Assembly (NCBI GenBank): GCA_022071965.1
Contig: JAJVIQ010000014.1
Span: 1-64,000, forward strand
Source: Gammaproteobacteria bacterium
GTDB taxonomy: Bacteria; Pseudomonadota; Gammaproteobacteria; JAJPIJ01
Direction: 5' to 3'
DNA: 64,000 nt
Shown here: positions 43,292-51,287 of the stretch, piece by piece
Position numbering within the stretch: position 1 is the first letter of the stretch
Layout: each line of letters begins with the position of its first letter
Made by a program: the position numbers and the translations under genes
Notes under the pieces: generated by a model
Database searches by the model: none
What the model was told of the DNA's origin: nothing
What the model saw: only the letters and a program-made list of their open reading frames with translations

Positions 43292-44336
43292 TCGTGCCGG
43301 CCTTTTGAAGGTGATATCGAGCGGCCGGTTCCGACTGGCCGCGGCCGCTTTATTTCTCCTTTTCCACATATCCGATTCGGCAACAGCAGAACGGTCACTT
43401 GTCATCAAAGTCGCAACTATGGCCCCGAGAGGCTCGCTGTACCACCGCGTGGTCCAGGAGATTGGCGAAAAGTGGACCCGGGCGCAGGGGCCAGACGGGA
43501 ATTTCATCGTGTACCCGGACAGCAGCCAGGGCACTGAGTTCGACGTATTGCGACGGATGCGTGTCGGACAAATACAGGCTGCCATGTTGACCGTCGCGGG
43601 TCTGCGTGAGATCGAACCACGCGTCACTGCGCTGCAGCAGGTGCCTTTGATGTTTCGCTCGTGGGAGGAGTTCGACTATGTCGCCGCACGCCTGCAGCCG
43701 GAGCTCGAGCGGCGCATCCTTGCAAAAGGCTATGTAGTGCTCTTCTGGGGTGAAGGCGGCTGGATCCAGTTCTTCAGCAAGACTCCTCTCATGATGCCGG
43801 CTGACTTCAAAGGTCAGCGCATTTTTGCCGGAGCCGGCGACCCGTCGCAGCTGCATATCTTCAAGACGTTTGGCTACCGGCCGGTGGTAATCAAGGTAAC
43901 CGATGTGCCGCAAGCGCTGCAGAGCGGGATGATCGATGCAGTGCTACTGCCAACCATGTGGTCGCTCGGTTATCAAATCGATCGCGCCGCACCGTATATG
44001 CTGCACGTGAACTGGGCACCGGTCGTGGGCGCCACAATCATGACTCTAGACAGCTGGAACGCCATGACACCCGAAGTGCAGGAGGTTCTTCGGGCGGCGT
44101 CCATGGACGCCGCCCGCAAGCTGCATGAGCATCGTCGCAGACTGGACGACGATGCGATCAGCGCGATGCGGTCCCGCGGGCTTCACGTACATGACACGAC
44201 TCCGGAGGTCGACCGTGCGTGGCGCGAACTCGCACAAACGGCATGGACGCATATTCGTGGAAATACCGTCCCGGCCGAGGCGTTCGATCGCGTGCAGGAG
44301 CTTCTTGGCGAGTTTCGCAGCAGAGCCACCCCATGA
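43284..44336 (+). CDS. TRAP transporter periplasmic binding protein (DctP family)
   Basis: The protein has a signal peptide (LAAAALFLLFHISDSATA) and a DctP-fold mature domain: VIKVATMAPRGSLYHRVVQEIGEKW at the start, MFRSWEEFDYV, and the ligand-site region GMIDAVLLPTMW. DctP proteins usually bind a carboxylate through a conserved Arg; members in TPAT systems may instead bind larger or more hydrophobic ligands. The start is either GTG 43284, which overlaps the TatT gene end by 8 bp, or GTG 43311. The stop overlaps the permease start by 4 bp. Confidence 0.85.
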   Translation: MGDRAGLLKVISSGRFRLAAAALFLLFHISDSATAERSLVIKVATMAPRGSLYHRVVQEIGEKWTRAQGPDGNFIVYPDSSQGTEFDVLRRMRVGQIQAAMLTVAGLREIEPRVTALQQVPLMFRSWEEFDYVAARLQPELERRILAKGYVVLFWGEGGWIQFFSKTPLMMPADFKGQRIFAGAGDPSQLHIFKTFGYRPVVIKVTDVPQALQSGMIDAVLLPTMWSLGYQIDRAAPYMLHVNWAPVVGATIMTLDSWNAMTPEVQEVLRAASMDAARKLHEHRRRLDDDAISAMRSRGLHVHDTTPEVDRAWRELAQTAWTHIRGNTVPAEAFDRVQELLGEFRSRATP

Positions 44337-46186
44337 CTGCCCCTGCGGAATCGGGGACTGCTCGCGCGCCCGCCTCCACTGCCAGCAGGTTTAGCCGAGC
44401 GGTCATTGTCACCGAGGACGTGACGCTCGCGGGACTGCTCGCTGTCATGGTCTTGCTCCCGATCGCCGAGATCTTCCTTCGGGCCACGTTGGATACCGGC
44501 ATTAGGGGCGTCATACAGATTGTCCACCATCTCACCCTTGTGGCAGCGATGCTCGGGGCGGCGGTTGCTGCACGCGAGGGACGCCTACTCACGTTTGTGA
44601 CGCCCGGATCGCTCCACAAACATGTGCGACGGCGCGTCACGCTCCTGGCTTCGACCGTCTCCGTCGCAGTGATTTCCGCACTGCTCCTTTCGGCCATGGA
44701 ATTCGCGCGGGCCGAACTGGCCATGCCAACTCAACTCGCATTCGGCCTGATGTCGTGGCTGACAATTGCAGCGCTCCCTCTCGGCTATGCCCTAATTCTG
44801 CTGCGCACGGTCATACGTTCGACTGCAATGCCGACCGAGCGGTTGCTGACGACGCTGGGTGGTATAGCCCTGGCCGCAATATGGAGATATGCCCCGGTCG
44901 ATCCACAGGCATGGTTGATTCCCGGACTGATACTCATAGGTCTCGCGACTATCGCCGGTCTCCCGATCTTCATAGTACTCGGCGGGGTGACGCTGCTCCT
45001 GCTCGCCTCGAGCGGGATTCCACTCGCGTCAATGGCTATTGATCATCTTGGCCTCGTCAGCAATGCACTACTGCCAGCGATCCCGATGTTCACTCTGGCC
45101 GGCTATCTTCTTGCCGAGAGTCGCGCGCCCACGCGTCTGATCGACGTATTCAATGCCCTGTTCGGACGCTACCGCGTCGGAGCAGCATTAGTTACGATCC
45201 TGACCTGCTCTCTCTTCACCTGTGTTACCGGCGCCTCCGGCGTGACGGTCGTGGCGCTCGGTGCGCTGCTGCTGCCCCTACTGCGGTCAAGTGGCTACGA
45301 CGAGCGGAGTGCTGTGGCTCTGGTTACCGGGGGTGGGCTGCCCGGGACCATCTTGCTGCCAGCACTGCCGCTCATGCTGTACGCGATTGTTGCCAATGTC
45401 GGGATCCGCGAAATGTTCCTCGGCGGTATATTGCCTGCATTGCTCATGCTCGTAGCACTAATCGGATGGGGGGCTAGGCGACCGCCAAGGCCCGACGAGC
45501 CTTACCCTCCCGGTATCGATTGGCACAGGGTCTTGCAGGCGCTCTGGACAGCAAAATGGGACATTGCGGTGCCCGCCGTGGCGGTCGCAATGCTGTTCGG
45601 CGGTTTGGCCACTCCTGTCGAGGCTGCAGCAGTCACCGCCTTTTGCGCGTTCCTGGTTAGTACCGTCCTGCACCACGACCTTTCACTCCGCCATGACCTG
45701 TTACGGGTAATGTCTCACTGTGGGCTGCTGGTCGGCGGGATCCTCATCATCCTCGGCACATCGCTGGGGCTAGGCAATCTGCTTGTGGATACCCAAGTGC
45801 CAGTCCGCGCCGTGGAGTTGGTCACCGCTGTTGTCGACAGCCGTTGGGCATTCCTGCTCCTCCTGAATGTCTTCCTGCTGCTGGCGGGATGCGTCATGGA
45901 CATGTACTCCGCCATCATTGTCATGGCGCCTCTCGTCGTACCGATCGGTCTCGCTTACGGAGTGCATCCGGTGCATCTCGGGGTCATCTTTCTGGCCAAT
46001 CTGGAGCTCGGCTACTTGACTCCGCCGGTTGGGATCAACCTGTTTTATGCCTCGGCTCGCTTCAACAGACCGCTGCTTGAGGTATGTCGCGCAGTACTGC
46101 CACTGATAGCTGTTCTCGGTGCATGCGTGCTGTTTGTCACTTATGTGCCACTTCTGAGCACCGCGCTGCTGCCATTACTTCGCTAG
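44333..46186 (+). CDS. Fused TRAP permease (DctQ-DctM)
   Basis: The 617-aa protein joins a four-helix DctQ-like small subunit (about residues 20-170, with EIFLRATLDTGIRG and IVHHLTLV) to the DctM large subunit, which fills the rest with about twelve helices. Recognisable DctM motifs are IPMFTLAGYLLAES, FTCVTGASGVTVVALG and LELGYLTPPVGINLF. The complex imports its substrate with a sodium or proton gradient. ATG 44333 overlaps the DctP stop (ATGA). Q-M fusion together with TatT is characteristic of TPAT systems. Confidence 0.88.
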   Translation: MTAPAESGTARAPASTASRFSRAVIVTEDVTLAGLLAVMVLLPIAEIFLRATLDTGIRGVIQIVHHLTLVAAMLGAAVAAREGRLLTFVTPGSLHKHVRRRVTLLASTVSVAVISALLLSAMEFARAELAMPTQLAFGLMSWLTIAALPLGYALILLRTVIRSTAMPTERLLTTLGGIALAAIWRYAPVDPQAWLIPGLILIGLATIAGLPIFIVLGGVTLLLLASSGIPLASMAIDHLGLVSNALLPAIPMFTLAGYLLAESRAPTRLIDVFNALFGRYRVGAALVTILTCSLFTCVTGASGVTVVALGALLLPLLRSSGYDERSAVALVTGGGLPGTILLPALPLMLYAIVANVGIREMFLGGILPALLMLVALIGWGARRPPRPDEPYPPGIDWHRVLQALWTAKWDIAVPAVAVAMLFGGLATPVEAAAVTAFCAFLVSTVLHHDLSLRHDLLRVMSHCGLLVGGILIILGTSLGLGNLLVDTQVPVRAVELVTAVVDSRWAFLLLLNVFLLLAGCVMDMYSAIIVMAPLVVPIGLAYGVHPVHLGVIFLANLELGYLTPPVGINLFYASARFNRPLLEVCRAVLPLIAVLGACVLFVTYVPLLSTALLPLLR

Positions 46187-46604
46187 TCGGACAAGCTTCA
46201 TTATGCGAAGTCGTACGCCCCCCAGAATAGTGACCCTGGCAGAAGCCGTCCTGGTGGCCGACCGCGCAGCGGCGCCCAGGCATGCCATTCAGCTTGCGGA
46301 AAACCGTTTGCGCCGGCACTCGGGCGTCGTAGCCGTCGAAGGGCACGTTTCGCACGGCGTGCGTGCGTCCAGCCCACCGCTTCCTCCGGGCCAGCCAATG
46401 CTGGTGCGCCAGCATCGATTAAATCCGCCGCGGAAACGGTCGCGACTGCCGGGGTCATGGATGTCTTATGACTGACCACAAGGATCGCTCTAGCCCCTAT
46501 AGGGGCCGTTGCCGCCACCTTCGCCGCATACTCCCGGAGAAAGGTGTGGCCGGCCGGCACGGATGCCGCTGATGTGCCGATCAATACAAACTCAGCGACG
46601 GCAG
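46187..46604. other. Intergenic region, possible gene remnant on the minus strand
   Basis: No intact gene is supported. A minus-strand frame running through 46201-46650 contains EFVLIGTSAASVPAGHTF and AAKVAATAPIGARAILVVSH, which loosely recalls the C-terminal strand-loop of universal stress proteins (VIGT...AEKV..HAP..VLVV). It may be the decayed end of such a gene. Confidence 0.25.
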
Positions 46605-47057
46605 ATGCGTGCGTTCCATCGGCACGTCCTGACTGCTCTTCTTTGCACAACGATTGGAATGGCGCCTGGCTGCGCCATTCCTAGTGGTAACGTGCTGTCC
46701 GGTCGAAGGCCGCCGCCAGAGCAAATCGCAATGATCCGACCGCATGTCACCACCAACCATGAGGTACTGTCAGCGCTTGGCGTGCCAAGCATGACGTCCG
46801 TTCAACACGCGGTCTTTGCATACCGGTGGAATGAAAGCGCCACGAATTACCTCATTGGAGCTTTCGCCGTGTTCGGTCTCATTTGCTGCGGCGCGATCGA
46901 TACCAGGCTGGATCCCACGACCGAGATCCAATACATGCTTCTCATCCAGTTTGATGATCGCGACACGGTGGCGCGCATTGAGCGCGTCACGCTCATGAAA
47001 TGGCAGAACTCCGCCCGTCGCATCAAAGAATGGGCAGATCGACCAGCTGACAGGTGA
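46605..47057 (+). CDS. Lipoprotein of unknown function (150 aa)
   Basis: ATG 46605 begins a signal sequence (RHVLTALLCTTIGMAPGC) with a lipobox cysteine at about residue 20. The mature part (TTNHEVLSALGVPSMTS, AVFAYRWNES) recalls the small BamE/SmpA-like fold but not strongly. A hydrophobic stretch (YLIGAFAVFGLICCGAI) in the middle is unusual for that fold. The gene is isolated; neighbours on both sides are gaps of several hundred bases. Confidence 0.6.
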   Translation: MRAFHRHVLTALLCTTIGMAPGCAIPSGNVLSGRRPPPEQIAMIRPHVTTNHEVLSALGVPSMTSVQHAVFAYRWNESATNYLIGAFAVFGLICCGAIDTRLDPTTEIQYMLLIQFDDRDTVARIERVTLMKWQNSARRIKEWADRPADR

Positions 47058-47678
47058 TGCTGGTTTACCGGATATGCAATCCCGAAGTGGGTCGTAGCGA
47101 GGCGATTTTTTTGGCCACGCTACCGATCCTGGCATTCCGCAGGCACTCGCGCGACCACTGACTATCCTGAGGTCAGGTTCATTCCCACTCGTCGCCGAGA
47201 ACGCCAACCGTATCGCTTGCCGCGGCCATCCTGCCGGCGCAGGACATTTGCTCGCCGGCCGAACCGCCAATCAGAAGGTACCCTGCACGCCGCCCGCTCG
47301 TGACTTGCCGGTGCCGCCCCTGAAATCCCGCTGCGATGAATCCGATCCTGCGGTCGATTGCACGAGACCGCGTACCGATCATTCCGCGAAGGTGATCGGC
47401 GCCCCGATCCGTATGCATGCTGTAAGACGAGTGTAGGTTTCCCGCCTACTCGGGCAGATCAATGCTTGTAACTACCGGAGCGTGCGCTTCACAGCGTTAT
47501 GCCACGGCGCCCACATGCTCTGGTGCGATACCACCGTGTGCGCATGAGACCGACGTACCGGACAGCAGATGTGGGCGTTGGGTTGGGCGACGTACCGCTC
47601 GACTCACAGAGCGAGAGCTCTACATCTCATGCTGACCATATTCATCACTGACACTGTACAGAGTACAAGGAGGCCGAA
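47058..47678. other. 621-bp region without a recognisable gene
   Basis: Short frames on both strands look like chance openings. An imperfect inverted repeat GTAGCG...CGCTAC with a T-run inside lies near 47094-47123. The end of the region holds the hydrolase promoter and a palindrome. Confidence 0.45.
47655..47667. promoter_or_regulatory. Perfect palindrome just before the hydrolase ribosome site
   Basis: TGTACAGAGTACA (5-bp arms, 3-bp centre) directly abuts the AAGGAGG ribosome site. It could be a repressor operator or a small leader hairpin. Confidence 0.4.
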
Positions 47679-48398
47679 ATGCTACGCATGATTTCCGTTA
47701 CCGCTACTGCCCTGTTTGCCTTCTTCTTCGCCCTCCTGGCGCGTGCCGAGCAACCATGGACCTTTGCAAACAACACCCGCTATCTGGCCGTGGGTGACAG
47801 TCTTTCGGCGGGCGTCGGAGCAATTCCGGCAACCCGGGGCTTCCCCTACCTCCTTTACGAACAGGGGGTTTACGATTCGATGTCCAACACACGGTTCGCG
47901 AACGCGGCGATCCCCGGCGCGACGAGCCAGCAGGTTCTCAGCTACCAGGTTCCCCTGGCGACACAAACGCCATTTCGGCCCCAGGTCATTACCATGACTG
48001 TGGGCGGCAACGACCTTCTTACAATCCTGAACGGAGCCAGTTTCCAGGGGGCCCTGCAGACGTTTCAGGTCAACCTGAACCTGATCTTGGCTCAACTTTG
48101 CACCCAACTGCCGGGAACGCGTATCTACGTCGGCAACCTCTACAGCATTCAGAACTTCCCGGTGCCCACGGACCAAGTCGTGAATGCCTTCAACCAGGTC
48201 TTGGCGGGCGTTGTCGGATCCGTCAATGCAATCCAGATGTGCGCCGGCAGAATTCGCGTTGCGGACATCCATGCCGCCTTTTCTGGATCGCAAGTGGGGC
48301 TTCTGCTCATCAACAGAAACGGGGCGGGACAGTTTGAAGTACACCCGAGCAATGCCGGGCATCGGGCCATTGCTCAGGCGTTTGTCGCAGCTCAATAA
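47679..48398 (+). CDS. Secreted SGNH/GDSL-family esterase or lipase-like hydrolase
   Basis: The 239-aa protein has a signal peptide ending LARA-EQ and the SGNH blocks in order: block I YLAVGDSLSAGVGA (nucleophile Ser), block II glycine in NAAIPGATS, block III TVGGNDLL (Asn) and block V FEVHPSNAGHRAIA, where the catalytic His follows the usual HPNxxGH pattern. Such enzymes hydrolyse acyl esters outside the cytoplasm. AAGGAGG lies six bases before the ATG. Confidence 0.88.
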   Translation: MLRMISVTATALFAFFFALLARAEQPWTFANNTRYLAVGDSLSAGVGAIPATRGFPYLLYEQGVYDSMSNTRFANAAIPGATSQQVLSYQVPLATQTPFRPQVITMTVGGNDLLTILNGASFQGALQTFQVNLNLILAQLCTQLPGTRIYVGNLYSIQNFPVPTDQVVNAFNQVLAGVVGSVNAIQMCAGRIRVADIHAAFSGSQVGLLLINRNGAGQFEVHPSNAGHRAIAQAFVAAQ

Positions 48399-48425
48399 CG
48401 AATTGGCGGCTTCAGCAGCAAGAAC

Positions 48426-48451
48426 GGCGGGCCGAGACTGTTCAGCCCGCC
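48426..48451. terminator. Hairpin between convergent genes
   Basis: A 7-bp GC stem (GGCGGGC/GCCCGCC) with a 12-nt loop lies between the hydrolase gene and the end of the DUF411 gene. Confidence 0.5.
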
Positions 48452-48498
48452 TATTGCGGACAATCACTGCTCGGTTGTCCTGGACTACGCGGGCCCGT

Positions 48499-49122
48499 CT
48501 AGGGCGCCTGATCGGCGGGCGAACCGACGAACGCGTATCTTGCCGCGCTGCCGTCCGTCTTCAGCAGCAGGACCTCGTAGGGCATGAAGGTGTCGCCGAC
48601 CTCCATGCCCGGGCTGCCGGCCGGCATGCCGGGCACGGCGAGGCCGATGGCGCCTTCGGGCTTCTCGGCCAGGAACCGGTGGATGAATTTCGCCGGCACG
48701 TGCCCTTCGAACACGTAGCCCTCCTTCGTCACCGCGGTGTGGCAGGAGCGGTAGGCGGGCAGCACGCCCAGCCTGTCCTTCGTGGTGTCGAGATCGGCAG
48801 GATGCAGGACCGACGTGCGGAAGCCCTGCGCGTGCACATGGTCGATCCACTTCTCGCAGCACCGGCAGGTGGGACTCTTGTAGACATCCATGATCGCCGC
48901 GCTGGCGGCCGCCGTGGAGGCCGCGCCCGGCGCTTGCGACTGCGCCGGCAGCCGCTCGTCCGGCTGCGTCGCGGCGTCGGCGGGTGCCTCCACCCCGGCC
49001 TGTATGTCCGGCAGTGCATCCGCCGTCGAGGCGGGCGCGGCGGGCTGCTTGCCACACGCGGAAGCACTGGCGAGCAACAGCGTGGCGAGGAGCACGCGGG
49101 TACGAATGAACATGTTTGTCAT
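48499..49122 (-). CDS. DUF411 metal-binding lipoprotein
   Basis: The 207-aa product has a lipoprotein signal (LLASASAC), an Ala/Pro-rich linker of about 55 residues, and a DUF411 domain: MDVYKSPTCRCCEKWIDH, RSCHTAVTKEGYVFEGHVPA and the Met-rich VPGMPAGSPGMEVG. DUF411 proteins occur in copper-resistance loci and probably bind copper through the Cys and Met motifs. No other copper gene is adjacent. The first motif is CRCC rather than the more usual CGCC. Confidence 0.85.
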   Translation of the reverse strand: MTNMFIRTRVLLATLLLASASACGKQPAAPASTADALPDIQAGVEAPADAATQPDERLPAQSQAPGAASTAAASAAIMDVYKSPTCRCCEKWIDHVHAQGFRTSVLHPADLDTTKDRLGVLPAYRSCHTAVTKEGYVFEGHVPAKFIHRFLAEKPEGAIGLAVPGMPAGSPGMEVGDTFMPYEVLLLKTDGSAARYAFVGSPADQAP

Positions 49123-49386
49123 GACCTTCTCCGATGGCGGGCGCTGCGACCGCGGACACGCAACCTTAGCAGATATCCCCGCGGCAGGGGCCGCGCAAGG
49201 GATGAGAGGAGGAGGTCCGCCGGGAGTTCCGCGCCTTGCGTCCGACGGCGGCCATCAGTGCCTCGATAGCAGCGGCCCTCGTCGGGAACATCTGGCCGCA
49301 GGATCTATACTCTTCATTTATCCGCGTGGTATGCGCGCCGCCCGCGTCCACCCTGAAGCCGCGGGCCGGCTGGAGGGAATGCCGCC

Positions 49387-51285
49387 ATGGCCGATGAAGA
49401 AGTCCTGCCGCCGCCGCTGGAGATCCCCTGGAAGCTCGCCTCGACCACGCAGCCGCTCTCGGCGGGCGAGCCCGACGAGACCGCGATCGCCCTCTTCACC
49501 TTCGAGCCCGATGACGAGGAGATCACCGGCCGCTTCCCCGACCAGCGGCTGGTGTACCTGAAGTTCACGACCTCGATCTCCCCGGCCGCGTTTCCCGCGA
49601 ACATCCCGCCGGTGGCCGGCGCCGCGCTGGGCGAGGGTGTGCCGTGCTTCTTCGTACAGCTGGATCTGAAGGTGCGCAACCCCTCCGGCGCCGTCGGCAC
49701 GATCCGTCCTTACTTCCACGCCGCCGCGCCGCTGCATCGGCGGATGATCCAGACCGGCGTGGTCGGCAGCGAGATCTACGAGGGCGAGGCCGACGGGCAG
49801 TTCATGGGCAAGAGCGGCAGCCAGATGTACGAGACCTCGAGCAGCCGCTCGCGCACCACCTCCCTCGGCGCCAGCGCCGGCATCGGCATCGGCCCGGTGT
49901 CGATCGGCGGGTCCGCGCGGCGCACCTCCACCGACGTGAGCGCCGAGCGCGCGGTCTCCCAGGTCGTGGACACCACCTCGCGCGAAGCCTCGCAGGAGCG
50001 GCGCGAGCTGGTCAGCCACCACACCCGTATCGAGAACGTGCTGACGCTGCTCAACGCGAAGTACGTCGGCACGCCGCACCTGCGCTACTCGCTCTCCCCG
50101 CAGCCGCTGCAGCTGCTCTCGCTCGACCCGGCGGATCCGAATCTCTGGTACACCCAGCTCCTGGCGCGGCGCTCCTCCGGCATCGAGGGCGTGCAGGAGT
50201 TCACCGCCGTGGTGCTGGTGCCGCGCGACGAGAACTTCTGCGTCAACGCGCGGCTGCGGCGCGTGTGCGTGCTCGACAACCCGCCCGGCCCCTTCACGCT
50301 GGACGACCCGTTCAACTTCAACACCGACCTCGTGCGCGCCCTCGTGTACCTGGATCGCGTCTATCCGCCGGGCACGCCGCTGGAGGAGTTCGACGTGGAC
50401 CTCATCGGCGCGCTTCCCACCCCGGACGATTTCACGCGGCCGGTGCTCGAGCAATGGGTGATCGCCGGCAGCGGACTCATGCTCGTCGATGTCGTCTCGC
50501 CGACACCGCTGCCGTTCGCAGGCTCCGTGAAGCGGGCCACGATCAACTACAAGCATCTGCTCGAGATCTGGCTCGAGACCCTGCGCGACGAATACGATCG
50601 CGAGGTGCAGCGCTCGCCGCTGGAGCGCGGCGTGCTGCTCGGCGAGGAGCGCGTGCTCGACACCTGTTTCACCTTCGCGGCCGCCGGCGGACCGGCGGTG
50701 AGCGGCAGCTCGGCCTCGGTCACTCCGCTGTTTCCCATCGACATCGATCCGGGCGAGTTCGACCTGGGCGGCGTCACGGCGACGGCAAGCTCGGCGCGCG
50801 CGGCGGCGCGCGAGCGTGCCTGGGAGAGCGTGACGAGGTGGAACCTGCTCGAGAACCGCCTCGCCACGCTGCTCGCCAACCGCCGAACGCTGGGGAAGCG
50901 ACCGCTCGGCCTGGACGACCCGCGCATCGTCGACGCTTTTATCGAGGCCTGGGCGGGGCTGCGCGCCGGCGATCCGCGCAACCTGGATTTCGCCGCGGCG
51001 ACGAAGGCGCTGCACCTGGGCGAGGCGCACCGCCGCGCGCTGAAGGCCGCCGGCGCGAGCGATCTGCGCGGCATCGCCAGGGCCATCAAGCACGCCCCGG
51101 ACATCGATCGCTACAACGAGCGGCTGCGGCAGCGCCGTGCCCTGCACAAGGGCGAGCGCGCCAAGGCCGCGGCCGCCGCCGACCCGGTCAAGCTCGCGCT
51201 CTCGGTCCGCGAGGCCGCGGAGATGCGAAAGGCGATCGGTGCCGGCCTCGCCGGCGAGATGGCCAAAGGATCCTCCCGGAAATAG
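49387..51285 (+). CDS. Unknown 632-aa protein coupled to a PhoD-like phosphatase
   Basis: I do not recognise a family. The protein has no signal peptide. An N-terminal half (to about residue 390) is beta-rich, with a Ser/Gly/Thr-rich stretch (TTSLGASAGIGIGPVSIGG at 158-176) that could be a flexible or membrane-inserting hairpin. The C-terminal third is helical with Ala/Arg-rich segments. ATG 49387 follows GAGGGA. The stop is 2 bp before the phosphatase ATG, so the two are translated together and may act on one substrate or form one complex. Confidence 0.7.
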   Translation: MADEEVLPPPLEIPWKLASTTQPLSAGEPDETAIALFTFEPDDEEITGRFPDQRLVYLKFTTSISPAAFPANIPPVAGAALGEGVPCFFVQLDLKVRNPSGAVGTIRPYFHAAAPLHRRMIQTGVVGSEIYEGEADGQFMGKSGSQMYETSSSRSRTTSLGASAGIGIGPVSIGGSARRTSTDVSAERAVSQVVDTTSREASQERRELVSHHTRIENVLTLLNAKYVGTPHLRYSLSPQPLQLLSLDPADPNLWYTQLLARRSSGIEGVQEFTAVVLVPRDENFCVNARLRRVCVLDNPPGPFTLDDPFNFNTDLVRALVYLDRVYPPGTPLEEFDVDLIGALPTPDDFTRPVLEQWVIAGSGLMLVDVVSPTPLPFAGSVKRATINYKHLLEIWLETLRDEYDREVQRSPLERGVLLGEERVLDTCFTFAAAGGPAVSGSSASVTPLFPIDIDPGEFDLGGVTATASSARAAARERAWESVTRWNLLENRLATLLANRRTLGKRPLGLDDPRIVDAFIEAWAGLRAGDPRNLDFAAATKALHLGEAHRRALKAAGASDLRGIARAIKHAPDIDRYNERLRQRRALHKGERAKAAAAADPVKLALSVREAAEMRKAIGAGLAGEMAKGSSRK

Positions 51286-51287
51286 CC

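Noticed and set aside
46201-46650. Minus-strand frame with a UspA-like stretch
   Set aside because: Only about 45 residues look similar, the rest is Arg-rich shadow sequence, and it overlaps the real lipoprotein gene. It is noted only as a possible remnant.
47461-47480. Single TGTAACT heptamer before the GDSL hydrolase as another regulon member
   Set aside because: No matching heptamers occur 11 bp on either side, so it lacks the repeat geometry of the other sites.
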